From contig CAVRGT010000005.1 of assembly GCA_963720805.1 (NCBI GenBank), positions 124,001-188,000 of the forward strand: a stretch of 64,000 nt of DNA, read 5' to 3'. The stretch comes from VRUE01 sp963720805. GTDB lineage: Bacteria > Actinomycetota > Thermoleophilia > Solirubrobacterales > 70-9. Positions 15,605 through 23,324 of the stretch are shown here, piece by piece. A program made the position numbers and the translations under genes. How positions within the stretch are numbered: position 1 is the stretch's first letter; the number at the start of each line of letters is the position of its first letter. The notes under the pieces were generated by a model, which ran no database searches, was not told the origin of the DNA, and saw nothing but the letters and a program-made list of their open reading frames with translations.

Positions 15605-17726
15605 CCCGGCCGGGACGCACTTTCCTCGCCAGTACGATGGACGCATCGACGATCCCGCGCTCTACTTCAATCGCGAGCTCTCCTGGCTCGACTTCAACCA
15701 GCGGGTGCTGGAACTCGCCGAGGACCCGGTGGTGCCGCTGCTGGAGCAGATCCGCTTCTGCGCGATCTACGCCTCCAACCTGGACGAGTTCTACATGGTG
15801 CGGGTGGCCGGGTTGTTCGAGCAGCTCGACGCCGGCATCGACGCCCGCGGCCCGGACGGGCTGCGGCCCGGCGAGCAGATCGACGCGATCCAGGCGCGGG
15901 TATTGGAAATGGACAAGCGGCTGCACGCCTGCTTCGAAGGCAAGCTGCGCCCTGCCCTGGAGCAGGAGGGCGTTCGCATCGTCTCGCTCGACTCGGCGAG
16001 CGCCGAGGAGCGAAAGGAGATCGACGCCCGCTTCCACGAGCAGGTCTTCCCGGCGCTGACCCCGCTGGTGATCGGGATGGGCCGGCCCTTCCCCTACATC
16101 TCCAACCTCTCGCTCAGCCTCGGCGTGCTGCTGCGCGACCCGGAGAGCGGCAGCGAGATCATTGCCCGGGTCAAGGTGCCGAAGGAGCTGCTCGGGCGAT
16201 TCCTGCCGGTCGGCGAGGGCGGCCAGACCTTCGTCCCGCTCGAGGAGGTGATCGCCGCCAACCTCGACGCGCTCTTCCCCGGCACCGAGGTGGTCGACCA
16301 CGGCTACTTCCGCGTCACCCGCGACGCCGATTTCACCGTCTCCGACGAGGCCGACGACCTGCTGCAGGCGGTCCAGGACGAGATCCGTCGGCGCCGCTTC
16401 GGCGAGGTGGTGCGGCTCGAGATCGCCGCCGGAATGAACCGCAAGCTGCGCCAGCAGCTGATCGACGCCCTGCGGCTGGAGGACCGTGAGGTCTACGACG
16501 TCAACGGTCTGCTCGACCTGGCTGACCTGACCGCGGTCGCCGACGTCCCCGGTCACGCCGAGCTGCGCTACACGCCCTGGACGCCGGTGACCCAGCCGCG
16601 CCTGCTGGGCGAGGACGACGAGCCCTGCGACATGTTCGCGGCGATCCGCCAGGAGGACCTGCTCGTCCACCATCCCTACGACTCCTTTGCCAGCTCGGTC
16701 GAGCGCTTCGTCGAGCAGGCGGTCGCCGACCCCGACGTGCTGGCGATCAAGCAGACGGTGTACCGGACCAGCGACGACTCGCCGCTGGTGCCGTCGCTGA
16801 TCCGCGCCTCCGAACGCGGCAAGCAGGCGGTCTGCATGGTCGAGCTGAAGGCTCGCTTCGACGAGGAGGCCAACATCCATTGGGCCAAGTCCCTGGAGGA
16901 GTCCGGCGTCCACGTCGTCTACGGCATCCCCGGCCTGAAGACCCACGTGAAGGCGATCCTGGTCGCCCGCCGCGAGGGCGACAGGGTGCGCGAGTACGTC
17001 CACATCGGCACCGGCAACTACCACCCCAAGACGGCCCGCCTCTACACCGACTTTGGCCTCTTCACCGCAGATGAGGAGATCGGCGCCGACGTTGCCGAGA
17101 TGTTCAACTTCCTCACCGGCTACGGCCGCCCTGCCGAGTACCGCAAGGTGCTGGTCTCACCGACGACGATGCGCAATCAGATCCTCGGCGAGATCTCCGC
17201 CACCGTGGCCGCCCACGAAGCCGGCGAAGAGGCGCGGATAACCCTGAAGATGAACTCGCTGGTCGACGCCGCCTGCATCCGGGGGCTGTACGAGGCCTCG
17301 CAGGCGGGGGTGCAGGTCGATCTCAACGTGCGCGGGATCTGCTGCCTGCGACCGGGAGTACCGGACGTCTCGGAGAACATCCGCGTCGTCTCGATCGTCG
17401 GCCGCTTCCTCGAGCACTCGCGCGTCTACGCCTTCCAGCGCGGTGAGCAGACGCGGGTCCTGATGGGTTCCGCCGACCTGATGCCGCGCAACCTCGAGAG
17501 CCGGGTCGAGCTGGTCACGCCGGTCGAAGAACCGGCGCTGCGGGCGGAGCTGCTCGACATGCTCGAGCGTTGCTTCGCCGACAACGCCAACGCCTGGGAG
17601 CTCGACTCCGAAGGTGAGTGGACGCGCTTGACGCCTGCCAACGGCCAACGTCGCAGCGTCCAGGAGGAGATGCGCGAGCGCCACGCCGCCCGCGCCGCGG
17701 AGCAGCTCGCCGCGGTCTCCAGCTGA
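15594..17726 (+). CDS. ppk: Polyphosphate kinase Ppk1
   Basis: 710 residues from GTG at 15594, overlapping the previous stop by 11 bases, so translation is probably coupled. The PPK1 N-domain opens with 'YFNRELSWLDFNQRVLELA' and 'ASNLDEFYMVRVAGL'. The catalytic half has 'HHPYDSF', 'VYRTSDDSPLV', 'VELKARFDEEANI' and 'VHIGTGNYHPKTARLYTD' (the autophosphorylated-His region), then 'MGSADLMPRNLESRVE'. Length is standard. It reversibly transfers ATP gamma-phosphate to polyphosphate at the membrane or in granules. Clustered with ppx, CHAD and pit genes. Confidence 0.96.
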   Translation: MPPDPAGTHFPRQYDGRIDDPALYFNRELSWLDFNQRVLELAEDPVVPLLEQIRFCAIYASNLDEFYMVRVAGLFEQLDAGIDARGPDGLRPGEQIDAIQARVLEMDKRLHACFEGKLRPALEQEGVRIVSLDSASAEERKEIDARFHEQVFPALTPLVIGMGRPFPYISNLSLSLGVLLRDPESGSEIIARVKVPKELLGRFLPVGEGGQTFVPLEEVIAANLDALFPGTEVVDHGYFRVTRDADFTVSDEADDLLQAVQDEIRRRRFGEVVRLEIAAGMNRKLRQQLIDALRLEDREVYDVNGLLDLADLTAVADVPGHAELRYTPWTPVTQPRLLGEDDEPCDMFAAIRQEDLLVHHPYDSFASSVERFVEQAVADPDVLAIKQTVYRTSDDSPLVPSLIRASERGKQAVCMVELKARFDEEANIHWAKSLEESGVHVVYGIPGLKTHVKAILVARREGDRVREYVHIGTGNYHPKTARLYTDFGLFTADEEIGADVAEMFNFLTGYGRPAEYRKVLVSPTTMRNQILGEISATVAAHEAGEEARITLKMNSLVDAACIRGLYEASQAGVQVDLNVRGICCLRPGVPDVSENIRVVSIVGRFLEHSRVYAFQRGEQTRVLMGSADLMPRNLESRVELVTPVEEPALRAELLDMLERCFADNANAWELDSEGEWTRLTPANGQRRSVQEEMRERHAARAAEQLAAVSS

Positions 17727-17775
17727 GCTTTTCAGCCGCCGCGTCACGTCCCGCCGCGATCAATAGGATGGCGAG

Positions 17776-18396
17776 GTGGCACGCCTCTCTCTTCTGCCCC
17801 GCGATCGGACCTTCTTCGATCTATTCATCGAGGCCGGGGAGAACACCCTGCGGGCGTCGCGCCTGCTCGACCAGATGATGGCCACCTGGCCCGACTCCGG
17901 CGACCTCTCCAAACAGGTCGTCGACGCCGAGCAGGAGGGTGACCGGATCACCCACGCGATCATCAAAAGGCTCAACTCGACCTTCGTCACGCCGATCGAC
18001 CGCGAGGACATCTACGGCCTCGCGACGCAGATGGACGACATCGTCGATTACACCGAGGAGGCCGCCGATTTTCTCGGTCTCTACAAGATCGAGGCGCCGA
18101 TGTCCCAGGCCCAGGAGCTGACCAAAGTGCTGGTCGCCGCCTGCGAGCAGCTCGCTGCCGGGCTCGAGCACCTGCGCGATTTCAAGGACCTCGACAAGTA
18201 CTGGATCGAGATCCACCGGCTGGAGAACGACGGCGACAGGATCTCCCGTGACGCGGTCGCCTCGCTCTTCTCCAACGGGATCGACCCGATGGTGGTGATC
18301 CGCTGGAAGGACATGTTCGCCGTGCTCGAGAACGCGATCGACGCGACCGAGACCGCCGCCCAGATCCTCGAGGGCATCGTGATTAAGAACAGCTGA
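17776..18396 (+). CDS. PhoU-like DUF47 protein, Pit accessory
   Basis: 206 residues from GTG at 17776; all-helical PhoU-like fold. Diagnostic stretches: 'FFDLFIEAGENTLRASRLL', 'EQEGDRITHAIIKRLN', 'TPIDREDIYGLATQMDDIVD' and 'RLENDGDRISRDAVASLF', where the Asp/Glu-rich repeats bind metal in this family. DUF47 proteins are almost always encoded next to pit and are needed for or modulate Pit-type transport. Here pit starts 5 bases after its stop. Confidence 0.92.
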   Translation: MARLSLLPRDRTFFDLFIEAGENTLRASRLLDQMMATWPDSGDLSKQVVDAEQEGDRITHAIIKRLNSTFVTPIDREDIYGLATQMDDIVDYTEEAADFLGLYKIEAPMSQAQELTKVLVAACEQLAAGLEHLRDFKDLDKYWIEIHRLENDGDRISRDAVASLFSNGIDPMVVIRWKDMFAVLENAIDATETAAQILEGIVIKNS

Positions 18397-18400
18397 GCGG

Positions 18401-19498
18401 ATGAGCTCCGACGTCATCCTCGTCATCGTCGTCGGCACCGCGCTCGCCTTCGACTTCACCAACGGCTTCCACGACACCGCCAACGTCGTCGCCACCTCGA
18501 TCTCTACCGGGGCGGCGCGGCCGCAGGTCGCGATCGGGGTCGCCTCGCTACTCAACTTCATCGGTGCCTTCATCTCGATCTCGGTTGCGGCGACCGTCGC
18601 CAACGACGTCGTCAACTCGGCCGTGGTGACCCCCACCGTGGTCTTCGCCGGCCTGATCGGGGCGATCGCTTGGAATTTGATCACCTGGTCTTTCGGGCTG
18701 CCCTCGAGCTCATCGCACGCGCTGATCGGCGGCGTCGTCGGCTCCGCCGTGGCCGCGGCGGGCTTCGATGCCGTGCTCGCCGACGGCCTCATCGGCAAGG
18801 TGCTGATCCCGGCCGTGATCGCGCCGGTCCTGGCCTTCGTCGTCGCCGGTGCCGCGATCGGGTTCGTCTACCGCATCGTCGGCCGGCAGCGACCCGGCAC
18901 GGTCACCCGCGGCTTCCGCTACGGGCAGATCATCTCCAGCAGCATGCTGGCTCTCGCTCACGGCACCAACGACGCGCAGAAGACGATGGGCATCATCACC
19001 CTGGCGCTGGTCGCCAACGGCACGCTCGGCGCCAACTCGGACCCGCCGCTCTGGGTGATCGTCACCTCGGCGACCGCGATCGCGCTCGGCACCTACAGCG
19101 GTGGCTGGCGGATCATTCGCACGACCGGGACGCGGATCATCAAGATGGACGCTGCTCAAGGCTTCTCGGCGCAGGGTGCCGGCGCCGCGGTGATCCTCGC
19201 CTCGACCCACTTCGGCTTCCCGCTCTCGACCACCCACGTGATCAACGGCGGCGTGATGGGCGCGGGCGCGGGCAAGCGGGTCTCGGCGGTGCGCTGGGGC
19301 GTGGCGGGCAACATCGTCACCGCCTGGCTGCTGACCCTGCCGGCCGCGGCCGCGATCGGCGCGCTTGCCTACGGCCTCACCGCGATCTTCGGCAGCGGCG
19401 CGCTCGGGCCGGTCCTCGTCACCCTGATGTCGCTCTCGTTGATCGTCGCGGTCTTCGCCCGGCGCTCGCGCGAGGGCGCTCCGGTCCCGGCGAGCTGA
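18401..19498 (+). CDS. pit: Low-affinity inorganic phosphate transporter Pit
   Basis: 365 residues, about ten transmembrane helices, PiT family. Two PiT signatures are clear: 'FDFTNGFHDTANVVATSIST' at the N-terminus and 'MLALAHGTNDAQKTMGIITL' in the middle. 'GLPSSSSHALIGGVVGSAVA' and 'GFPLSTTHVINGGVMGAGAG' are the inverted-topology repeats. It imports metal-phosphate with protons and forms a unit with the DUF47 gene upstream. Complements the high-affinity Pst system. Confidence 0.95.
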   Translation: MSSDVILVIVVGTALAFDFTNGFHDTANVVATSISTGAARPQVAIGVASLLNFIGAFISISVAATVANDVVNSAVVTPTVVFAGLIGAIAWNLITWSFGLPSSSSHALIGGVVGSAVAAAGFDAVLADGLIGKVLIPAVIAPVLAFVVAGAAIGFVYRIVGRQRPGTVTRGFRYGQIISSSMLALAHGTNDAQKTMGIITLALVANGTLGANSDPPLWVIVTSATAIALGTYSGGWRIIRTTGTRIIKMDAAQGFSAQGAGAAVILASTHFGFPLSTTHVINGGVMGAGAGKRVSAVRWGVAGNIVTAWLLTLPAAAAIGALAYGLTAIFGSGALGPVLVTLMSLSLIVAVFARRSREGAPVPAS

Positions 19499-19500
19499 AG

Positions 19501-19737
19501 ATGGCGGTCGTGGTCGAGACCAAGGAACTGCTGGAGACGGTCGTCGCTTCGGTGGTCGCCGGGGTCGGCATAACGGTGATCTTCTCGGTTGCGATCTGGG
19601 GTGTTGCCCGCTTCGCCGACCTCAGCCGCAACGAGCGTCCGATCGCCGCGGGCGCGGCGGCAACGCTGGCCGCATTGGCTGGACTGGCGACCCTGGCCGC
19701 GGTCGCCTTCGGCATCGTCGTGATGACCCGCAAGTAA
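19501..19737 (+). CDS. Small two-helix membrane protein
   Basis: 78 residues from ATG at 19501, two bases after the pit stop. Helix 1 'VVASVVAGVGITVIFSVAIWG' and helix 2 rich in Ala/Leu ('AATLAALAGLATLAAVAFGI') flank a short polar loop with 'DLSRNERP'. Co-transcription with pit is likely, and a hairpin follows. Family not named by me; such small proteins commonly trail pit in this lineage (inference). Confidence 0.65.
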   Translation: MAVVVETKELLETVVASVVAGVGITVIFSVAIWGVARFADLSRNERPIAAGAAATLAALAGLATLAAVAFGIVVMTRK

Positions 19738-19742
19738 CAAAT

Positions 19743-19767
19743 CCCGCCCGCGTCCGCCGCGGGCGGG
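19743..19767 (+). terminator. Hairpin terminator after the pit operon
   Basis: A 10-bp GC stem (cccgcccgcg / cgcgggcggg) with a 5-base loop starts six bases after the last stop of the pit operon. Good candidate for transcription termination of the phosphate block. Confidence 0.7.
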
Positions 19768-19792
19768 TGGTGTTCGGGACTACACTTTCCAC

Positions 19793-20143
19793 GTGCGCAA
19801 CCTGCGTAATGCGGCGATCATCATGGTCCTGGCGCTGGCTGTTGCCTTCGGGCCGCACGGCGGTAACGTCGCCGACGCGATCCTGACCGCGATCACGATG
19901 GGCTTCCTCGCCGCGCTGGCCTGGATGGTCTTCGTGCTCGGCCGCCAGAACCAACTCACCCTGGCGACGTTGACCGACGGGCGGCGCGCAGTCCTCTACG
20001 CGGCGCTGGGGATGCTCGCGCTGCTGATCGCAGGCAGCGACAAGCTCTTCGCGACCGGCGGCGGGACGCTGGTCTGGATCATCCTGCTCGGCGCCTCGGT
20101 GGCGGCGATCTGGCGGATCTGGATCGACGCCAACACCTACTGA
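19793..20143 (+). CDS. Hypothetical membrane protein, four helices
   Basis: 116 residues from GTG at 19793. Four hydrophobic segments (about 7-24, 28-49, 68-84, 92-108) with short loops; polar 'LGRQNQLTLATLTDGRR' in the middle faces one side. No signal cleavage site or known motif. Lies between the pit terminator and the Tad-like genes; no clear operon partner. Confidence 0.6.
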   Translation: MRNLRNAAIIMVLALAVAFGPHGGNVADAILTAITMGFLAALAWMVFVLGRQNQLTLATLTDGRRAVLYAALGMLALLIAGSDKLFATGGGTLVWIILLGASVAAIWRIWIDANTY

Positions 20144-20221
20144 GACCCCGGCGCGGCTTGCGGCGCTGATTCGTATGAGTGAGCGCGCCACACGCGCGTT
20201 GATCCCTGCGACCGTCGCGCT

Positions 20222-20578
20222 GTGTCGTCACCACGGATCGCCGACAGCGCAGGCCACAGGGAGGAGGGGACCGCCTCGGTCGAGTTGATCGCGGCGGTCC
20301 CGTTCCTGCTGCTGGCGGTCCTGGTGGCGGCACAGTTGGCGCTCGCCGGGCAGGCGCTCTGGTCGGCGGGGCTGGCGGCACGGGCGGGCGCCAGGGCGGC
20401 GCTGGTTGGCGGGGACGCGGCTGCGGCGGCGCGCCGGGCGCTGCCGACTTCATTGCGCTCGGGCGCGGAGATAAGCGACACCGGTGCCGTTACAACCGTG
20501 CGCGTGGCGATCCCGCGCCTGCTGCCGGCGCTGCCCCGCCTGATGGTCGGCTCGGAGAGTGGTCTCGGCGATGGCTAG
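20222..20578 (+). CDS. TadE-like pilus assembly protein
   Basis: 118 residues from GTG at 20222. The pseudopilin-like N-terminal pattern is clear: short polar leader, then 'EEGTASVELIAAVPFLLLAV', with the Glu five residues into the hydrophobic helix as in TadE/TadF pseudopilins. The remaining 70 residues are extracellular. Overlaps the next gene by 8 bases. Probably a minor pilin or assembly factor of a Flp/Tad pilus, but the ATPase and prepilin peptidase genes are not in this window. Confidence 0.75.
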   Translation: MSSPRIADSAGHREEGTASVELIAAVPFLLLAVLVAAQLALAGQALWSAGLAARAGARAALVGGDAAAAARRALPTSLRSGAEISDTGAVTTVRVAIPRLLPALPRLMVGSESGLGDG

Positions 20579-20906
20579 AGAGCGCGGCCAGGCGACGGTG
20601 GAGCTGCTGGCGGCGATTCCGCTGCTGCTGATCGCTGGGGCGATCGCCCTGCAGTTGCTGCTCGCCGGGTACGCGTTGACCCTGGCCGACGGGGCGGCGG
20701 AGGCCGGGGCGCTGGCGCTGGCCGGCGGGCGACCGGCAAAGAGCGCGGCTGAAGGGGCGCTGCCTTCTTGGGCCGAGGACAGGGCCGAGATCGCGGTGCG
20801 CGGGGGAGAGGTGACTGTGCGGTTGGTGCCGCCGGCGCTGCTCGCGGCGGTGGGAGATCACCTGACGATGAGCAGCAGCAGCTACGCGAGGCCCGCCGGA
20901 CGATGA
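20571..20906 (+). CDS. Second TadE/TadF-like protein
   Basis: 111 residues from ATG at 20571 (a GTG at 20559 is an alternative). Has the same architecture as its neighbour: 'MARERGQATVELLAAIPLLL', a pseudopilin-like helix with conserved Glu, then a small extracellular domain. Start overlaps the upstream stop by 8 bases and its stop overlaps the next start (ATGA), indicating a tight operon. Likely partner pseudopilin. Confidence 0.72.
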   Translation: MARERGQATVELLAAIPLLLIAGAIALQLLLAGYALTLADGAAEAGALALAGGRPAKSAAEGALPSWAEDRAEIAVRGGEVTVRLVPPALLAAVGDHLTMSSSSYARPAGR

Positions 20907-21631
20907 ACGGGCGCGTCGTCCTCGTCACCGCGGTCGGTGCGGCAAATGGATCGAGGGCCGCGGCTGCGGCGCTCGCCTGTGCGGGGTCGGAGCCAGATCG
21001 TCCCGGGCTGCTCGTTGATATCGGCGGCCGGTCGCCGCGGCCGACTCTGGTCGCTTCCGGCGGTGCGCGCGAGCTGGAGGAGCGGCTGACAGTCCACCTG
21101 CCTGAGCTTCGGGCGGCGTCGCGGGGAGGAACGTGTCATCTGGCGATGGCGGGAGACGCGGAAGCGCTCGAGCACCTGCCCGCGGCGCTGCCACTTGTGC
21201 GTGACGCGGTTGCTGTGCTGGCCGTGCCGCCGGACCTGTTGCAGGACCTTCTGGGCGTCCAGGGGGTTGAGCCGAGCGGCGTCCTGCTCCGCGCCGATCT
21301 CGATGCCGATCGGGCGCTCACCGCCCTCGTCGTCAGGGAACTGCAGCAGCGCGGACTGCCCGTTCGCGTGCTGAAGAAACCACTTGCATGGGTGCCCGCC
21401 CGGCGCGCGCTGTTCGGCGTTCTGCCCCCCAACGCACCGGGCGGCCTTCCTCCCCGCTTGCGCAAAAGCCTTTTGGAAAGCGAAATTTCAGCGGCGCACG
21501 GGTGCTACACTGGCGCCGATGACCGTGAAACTCACCCAGAGGGAGCTGCGCAACAACAGCGGCGAGGTGATGCGGGCGCTGGACAAGGGGGAGGACTTCA
21601 TCGTGACCAGAAACGGCAGGCCGGTTGGTGA
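20903..21631 (+). CDS. MinD/TadZ-like protein with degenerate P-loop and replaced C-terminus
   Basis: 242 residues as read. The N-terminal 190 residues have a Rossmann-like layout: 'GRVVLVTAVGAANGSRAAAA' where CpaE/TadZ proteins carry a P-loop, 'LLVDIGGRS' as a Walker B analogue, and 'AVAVLAVPPDLLQDLLG'. The GKT residues are missing, as in atypical TadZ proteins. The last 38 residues lie over the antitoxin gene (21519 onward) in another frame and look random, so the original 3' end was probably displaced by the toxin-antitoxin pair. Function in pilus positioning is inferred. Confidence 0.55.
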   Translation: MNGRVVLVTAVGAANGSRAAAAALACAGSEPDRPGLLVDIGGRSPRPTLVASGGARELEERLTVHLPELRAASRGGTCHLAMAGDAEALEHLPAALPLVRDAVAVLAVPPDLLQDLLGVQGVEPSGVLLRADLDADRALTALVVRELQQRGLPVRVLKKPLAWVPARRALFGVLPPNAPGGLPPRLRKSLLESEISAAHGCYTGADDRETHPEGAAQQQRRGDAGAGQGGGLHRDQKRQAGW

Positions 21632-21773
21632 ACTCCGGCCCTACCAGCCGCGTAAGTTCATCCCCAGGCAGGTCTTCATCGACCTCTTCGAGGGTTCGCC
21701 GCCGATCGATTACGAGCGCTTCCGAGCCGATATCGACGCTTACGCCGATCAGGATCCTACGCCCCGTGGTTGA
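21519..21773 (+). CDS. Type II antitoxin, Phd/YefM-like
   Basis: 84 residues from ATG at 21519. N-terminal Phd fold 'MTVKLTQRELRNNSGEVMRA' followed by 'LDKGEDFIVTRNGRPVGELRP', a hallmark of Phd/YefM DNA-binding antitoxins. The C-terminal acidic tail ('FRADIDAYADQDP') would wrap the toxin. Overlaps the PIN toxin start by 8 bases. Expected to repress its own promoter. Confidence 0.88.
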   Translation: MTVKLTQRELRNNSGEVMRALDKGEDFIVTRNGRPVGELRPYQPRKFIPRQVFIDLFEGSPPIDYERFRADIDAYADQDPTPRG

Positions 21774-22182
21774 GCCCCCCGGGGGGCGGGGCTTGATCGA
21801 TACGTCAGTTGTAATCCGCTACGCCGAGATCGATCTCGGACGGCTTCCGGCCGAGATCGCCATTTCCACTCTGACGCTCGCCGAGTTGACCGCCGGTCCT
21901 CTCGCCACGACCGATGAGCTCGAGTGCGCGCGACGCCAGGAACGACTCCAGCGGTTCGAGTCCGGGGTCGAATCGTTGAACTTCAGCCCGAGTTGTGCAC
22001 GCGCATACGGGCACGTCTACGCCGCCACCCGTGCCGCTGGCCGCAAGCCTCGGGATGCCCGGGCCGTCGACTTGATGATCGCGGCAACGGCACTCGCCCA
22101 CGACCTCCCGCTCTACACCCTGAACGCGAAGGATCTTCGCGGCCTGGAGGGTCTGCTCAAGATCGTCGACGTGAGCGCCTGA
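21766..22182 (+). CDS. PIN-domain toxin, VapC family
   Basis: 138 residues if started at GTG 21766; TTG at 21793 is an alternative just before 'LIDTSVVIRY'. PIN acidic residues: Asp in 'LIDTS', Glu in 'LTLAELTAG', Asp in 'RAVDLMIAATALAHD' and the downstream 'LYTLNAKDLRGLEG'. VapC toxins are Mg2+-dependent RNases that cut tRNA or rRNA. Paired with the Phd-like antitoxin, a common combination. Confidence 0.88.
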   Translation: MVEPPGGRGLIDTSVVIRYAEIDLGRLPAEIAISTLTLAELTAGPLATTDELECARRQERLQRFESGVESLNFSPSCARAYGHVYAATRAAGRKPRDARAVDLMIAATALAHDLPLYTLNAKDLRGLEGLLKIVDVSA

Positions 22183-22237
22183 CTGCAACGTCGCCCGCTT
22201 GCCGCCGCTCGCGCCGGCATTTCGCCAGAATCGCCGC

Positions 22238-23233
22238 ATGCTGACCGTCGCAGTCACCGGCCCGACCGGGGAGATCGGCAGGGCCTTCATCTCCTCGCTC
22301 GAGCGGATCCCTGAGGTCGACCGGGTGATCGGCATGGCGCGGCGGCCCTTCGACCTCGCCGGGCACGGCTGGGAGAAGACCGAATACCGGCGCGGCGACG
22401 TGCTCGACCGCGAGGCGGTCGACGCGCTGGTCGAGGACGCCGACGTCGTCGTCCACCTCGCCTTCGCGATCGTCGCCGGCGACAGCGAGAGCCGCGAGGT
22501 CAACCTGAACGGCTCGCGCAACGTCTTCGAGGCGACGGCGGCGGCCGGTGCCAAGCGGCTCGTCTACACCTCCTCGGTCGCCGCCTACGGCTTCCACCGC
22601 GGCATGCCCGACCTGCTCGACGAGGAGGAGCCGGTGCGCGGCACCTCGCGCCACCCATACTCGGCCCACAAGGCCGCGGTCGAGGCCGAGCTGGAGGAGG
22701 CGCTGCTCGACTCCGCTACCGAGGCTTTTGTCTTTCGCCCCTGCATCGTCGCCGGGCCGGAAGCGACGCTGCTGCTCGACCTGGTCCCACTGCTGGCGAT
22801 GGGGCAGAGGATCCCCGGACCGCTGCGCTGGGCGCTGGGCAAGGTGCCCGAGCTGCGGCCGGTGCTGCCGGATCCCGGTGTTCCCTTTCAGCTCGTTCAT
22901 CACGATGACGTGGCCGCCGCGCTCACTGCCGCGGTTCTCGGTCACGGCCCGCCAGGCGTCTACAACCTCGCGGGACCAGGCCGGCTGACGATCAGCGACC
23001 TCGCGCACGCGCTCGGCTGGCACGCCGTGCCGGCCCCCCACCTCGCCGTCGGGGTCGCCGCCGAGGCGGTCTCGCTGATGCCCTTCCTTCCCGATGAGGC
23101 GGCCTGGATCGAGGCGGTGCGACGCCCGGTGCTGATGGACACGACTCGGGCTCGCCGCAAGCTGCACTGGATGCCGCACCACGACGCTCGCGAGACATTG
23201 AGGCAGACGATCGCCGCGGTCCGCTCGCAGTAG
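22238..23233 (+). CDS. NAD(P)-dependent epimerase/dehydratase (extended SDR)
   Basis: 331 residues from ATG at 22238. N-terminal 'VAVTGPTGEIGRAFISSLE' is the TGxxGxxG dinucleotide loop; 'VVVHLAFAIV' and 'VYTSSVAAYG' follow; the active-site pair is Tyr/Lys in 'PYSAHKAAVE'. The C-terminal substrate domain has 'YNLAGPG'. It probably modifies a nucleotide sugar or a polyketide/lipid substrate; the substrate cannot be read from the sequence. It stands alone between the toxin-antitoxin pair and the TadG-like gene. Confidence 0.85.
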   Translation: MLTVAVTGPTGEIGRAFISSLERIPEVDRVIGMARRPFDLAGHGWEKTEYRRGDVLDREAVDALVEDADVVVHLAFAIVAGDSESREVNLNGSRNVFEATAAAGAKRLVYTSSVAAYGFHRGMPDLLDEEEPVRGTSRHPYSAHKAAVEAELEEALLDSATEAFVFRPCIVAGPEATLLLDLVPLLAMGQRIPGPLRWALGKVPELRPVLPDPGVPFQLVHHDDVAAALTAAVLGHGPPGVYNLAGPGRLTISDLAHALGWHAVPAPHLAVGVAAEAVSLMPFLPDEAAWIEAVRRPVLMDTTRARRKLHWMPHHDARETLRQTIAAVRSQ

Positions 23234-23288
23234 AGCGAAGGTGACAAGTGGCTCGGTGTGAGATGTCTCAGATTCGTCTGCTTGTGCG

Positions 23289-23322
23289 CACCACGGGCGC
23301 GTCGAGACGCGCCAGCGTGGTG
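23289..23322 (+). promoter_or_regulatory. Leader hairpin over the start of the TadG-like gene
   Basis: caccacg / cgtggtg and ggcgcgtc / gacgcgcc form one long stem ending 3 bases before the ATG at 23325. It would cover the ribosome-binding region, so translation may depend on RNA unfolding or coupling. Function inferred only from position. Confidence 0.4.
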
Positions 23323-23324
23323 GC

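Noticed and set aside
15072..17024. Long minus-strand open frame (650 codons) opposite ppk
   Set aside because: High GC leaves antisense frames open. The plus strand encodes a complete Ppk with all motifs, and the antisense translation is low-complexity Leu/Val/Asp/Gln without any family pattern.
19501..19737. Using the upstream extension of this frame back to 18670 as one long protein
   Set aside because: The upstream part is an Arg/His-rich shadow of pit in another frame; only the part from the ATG at 19501 looks like a membrane protein.
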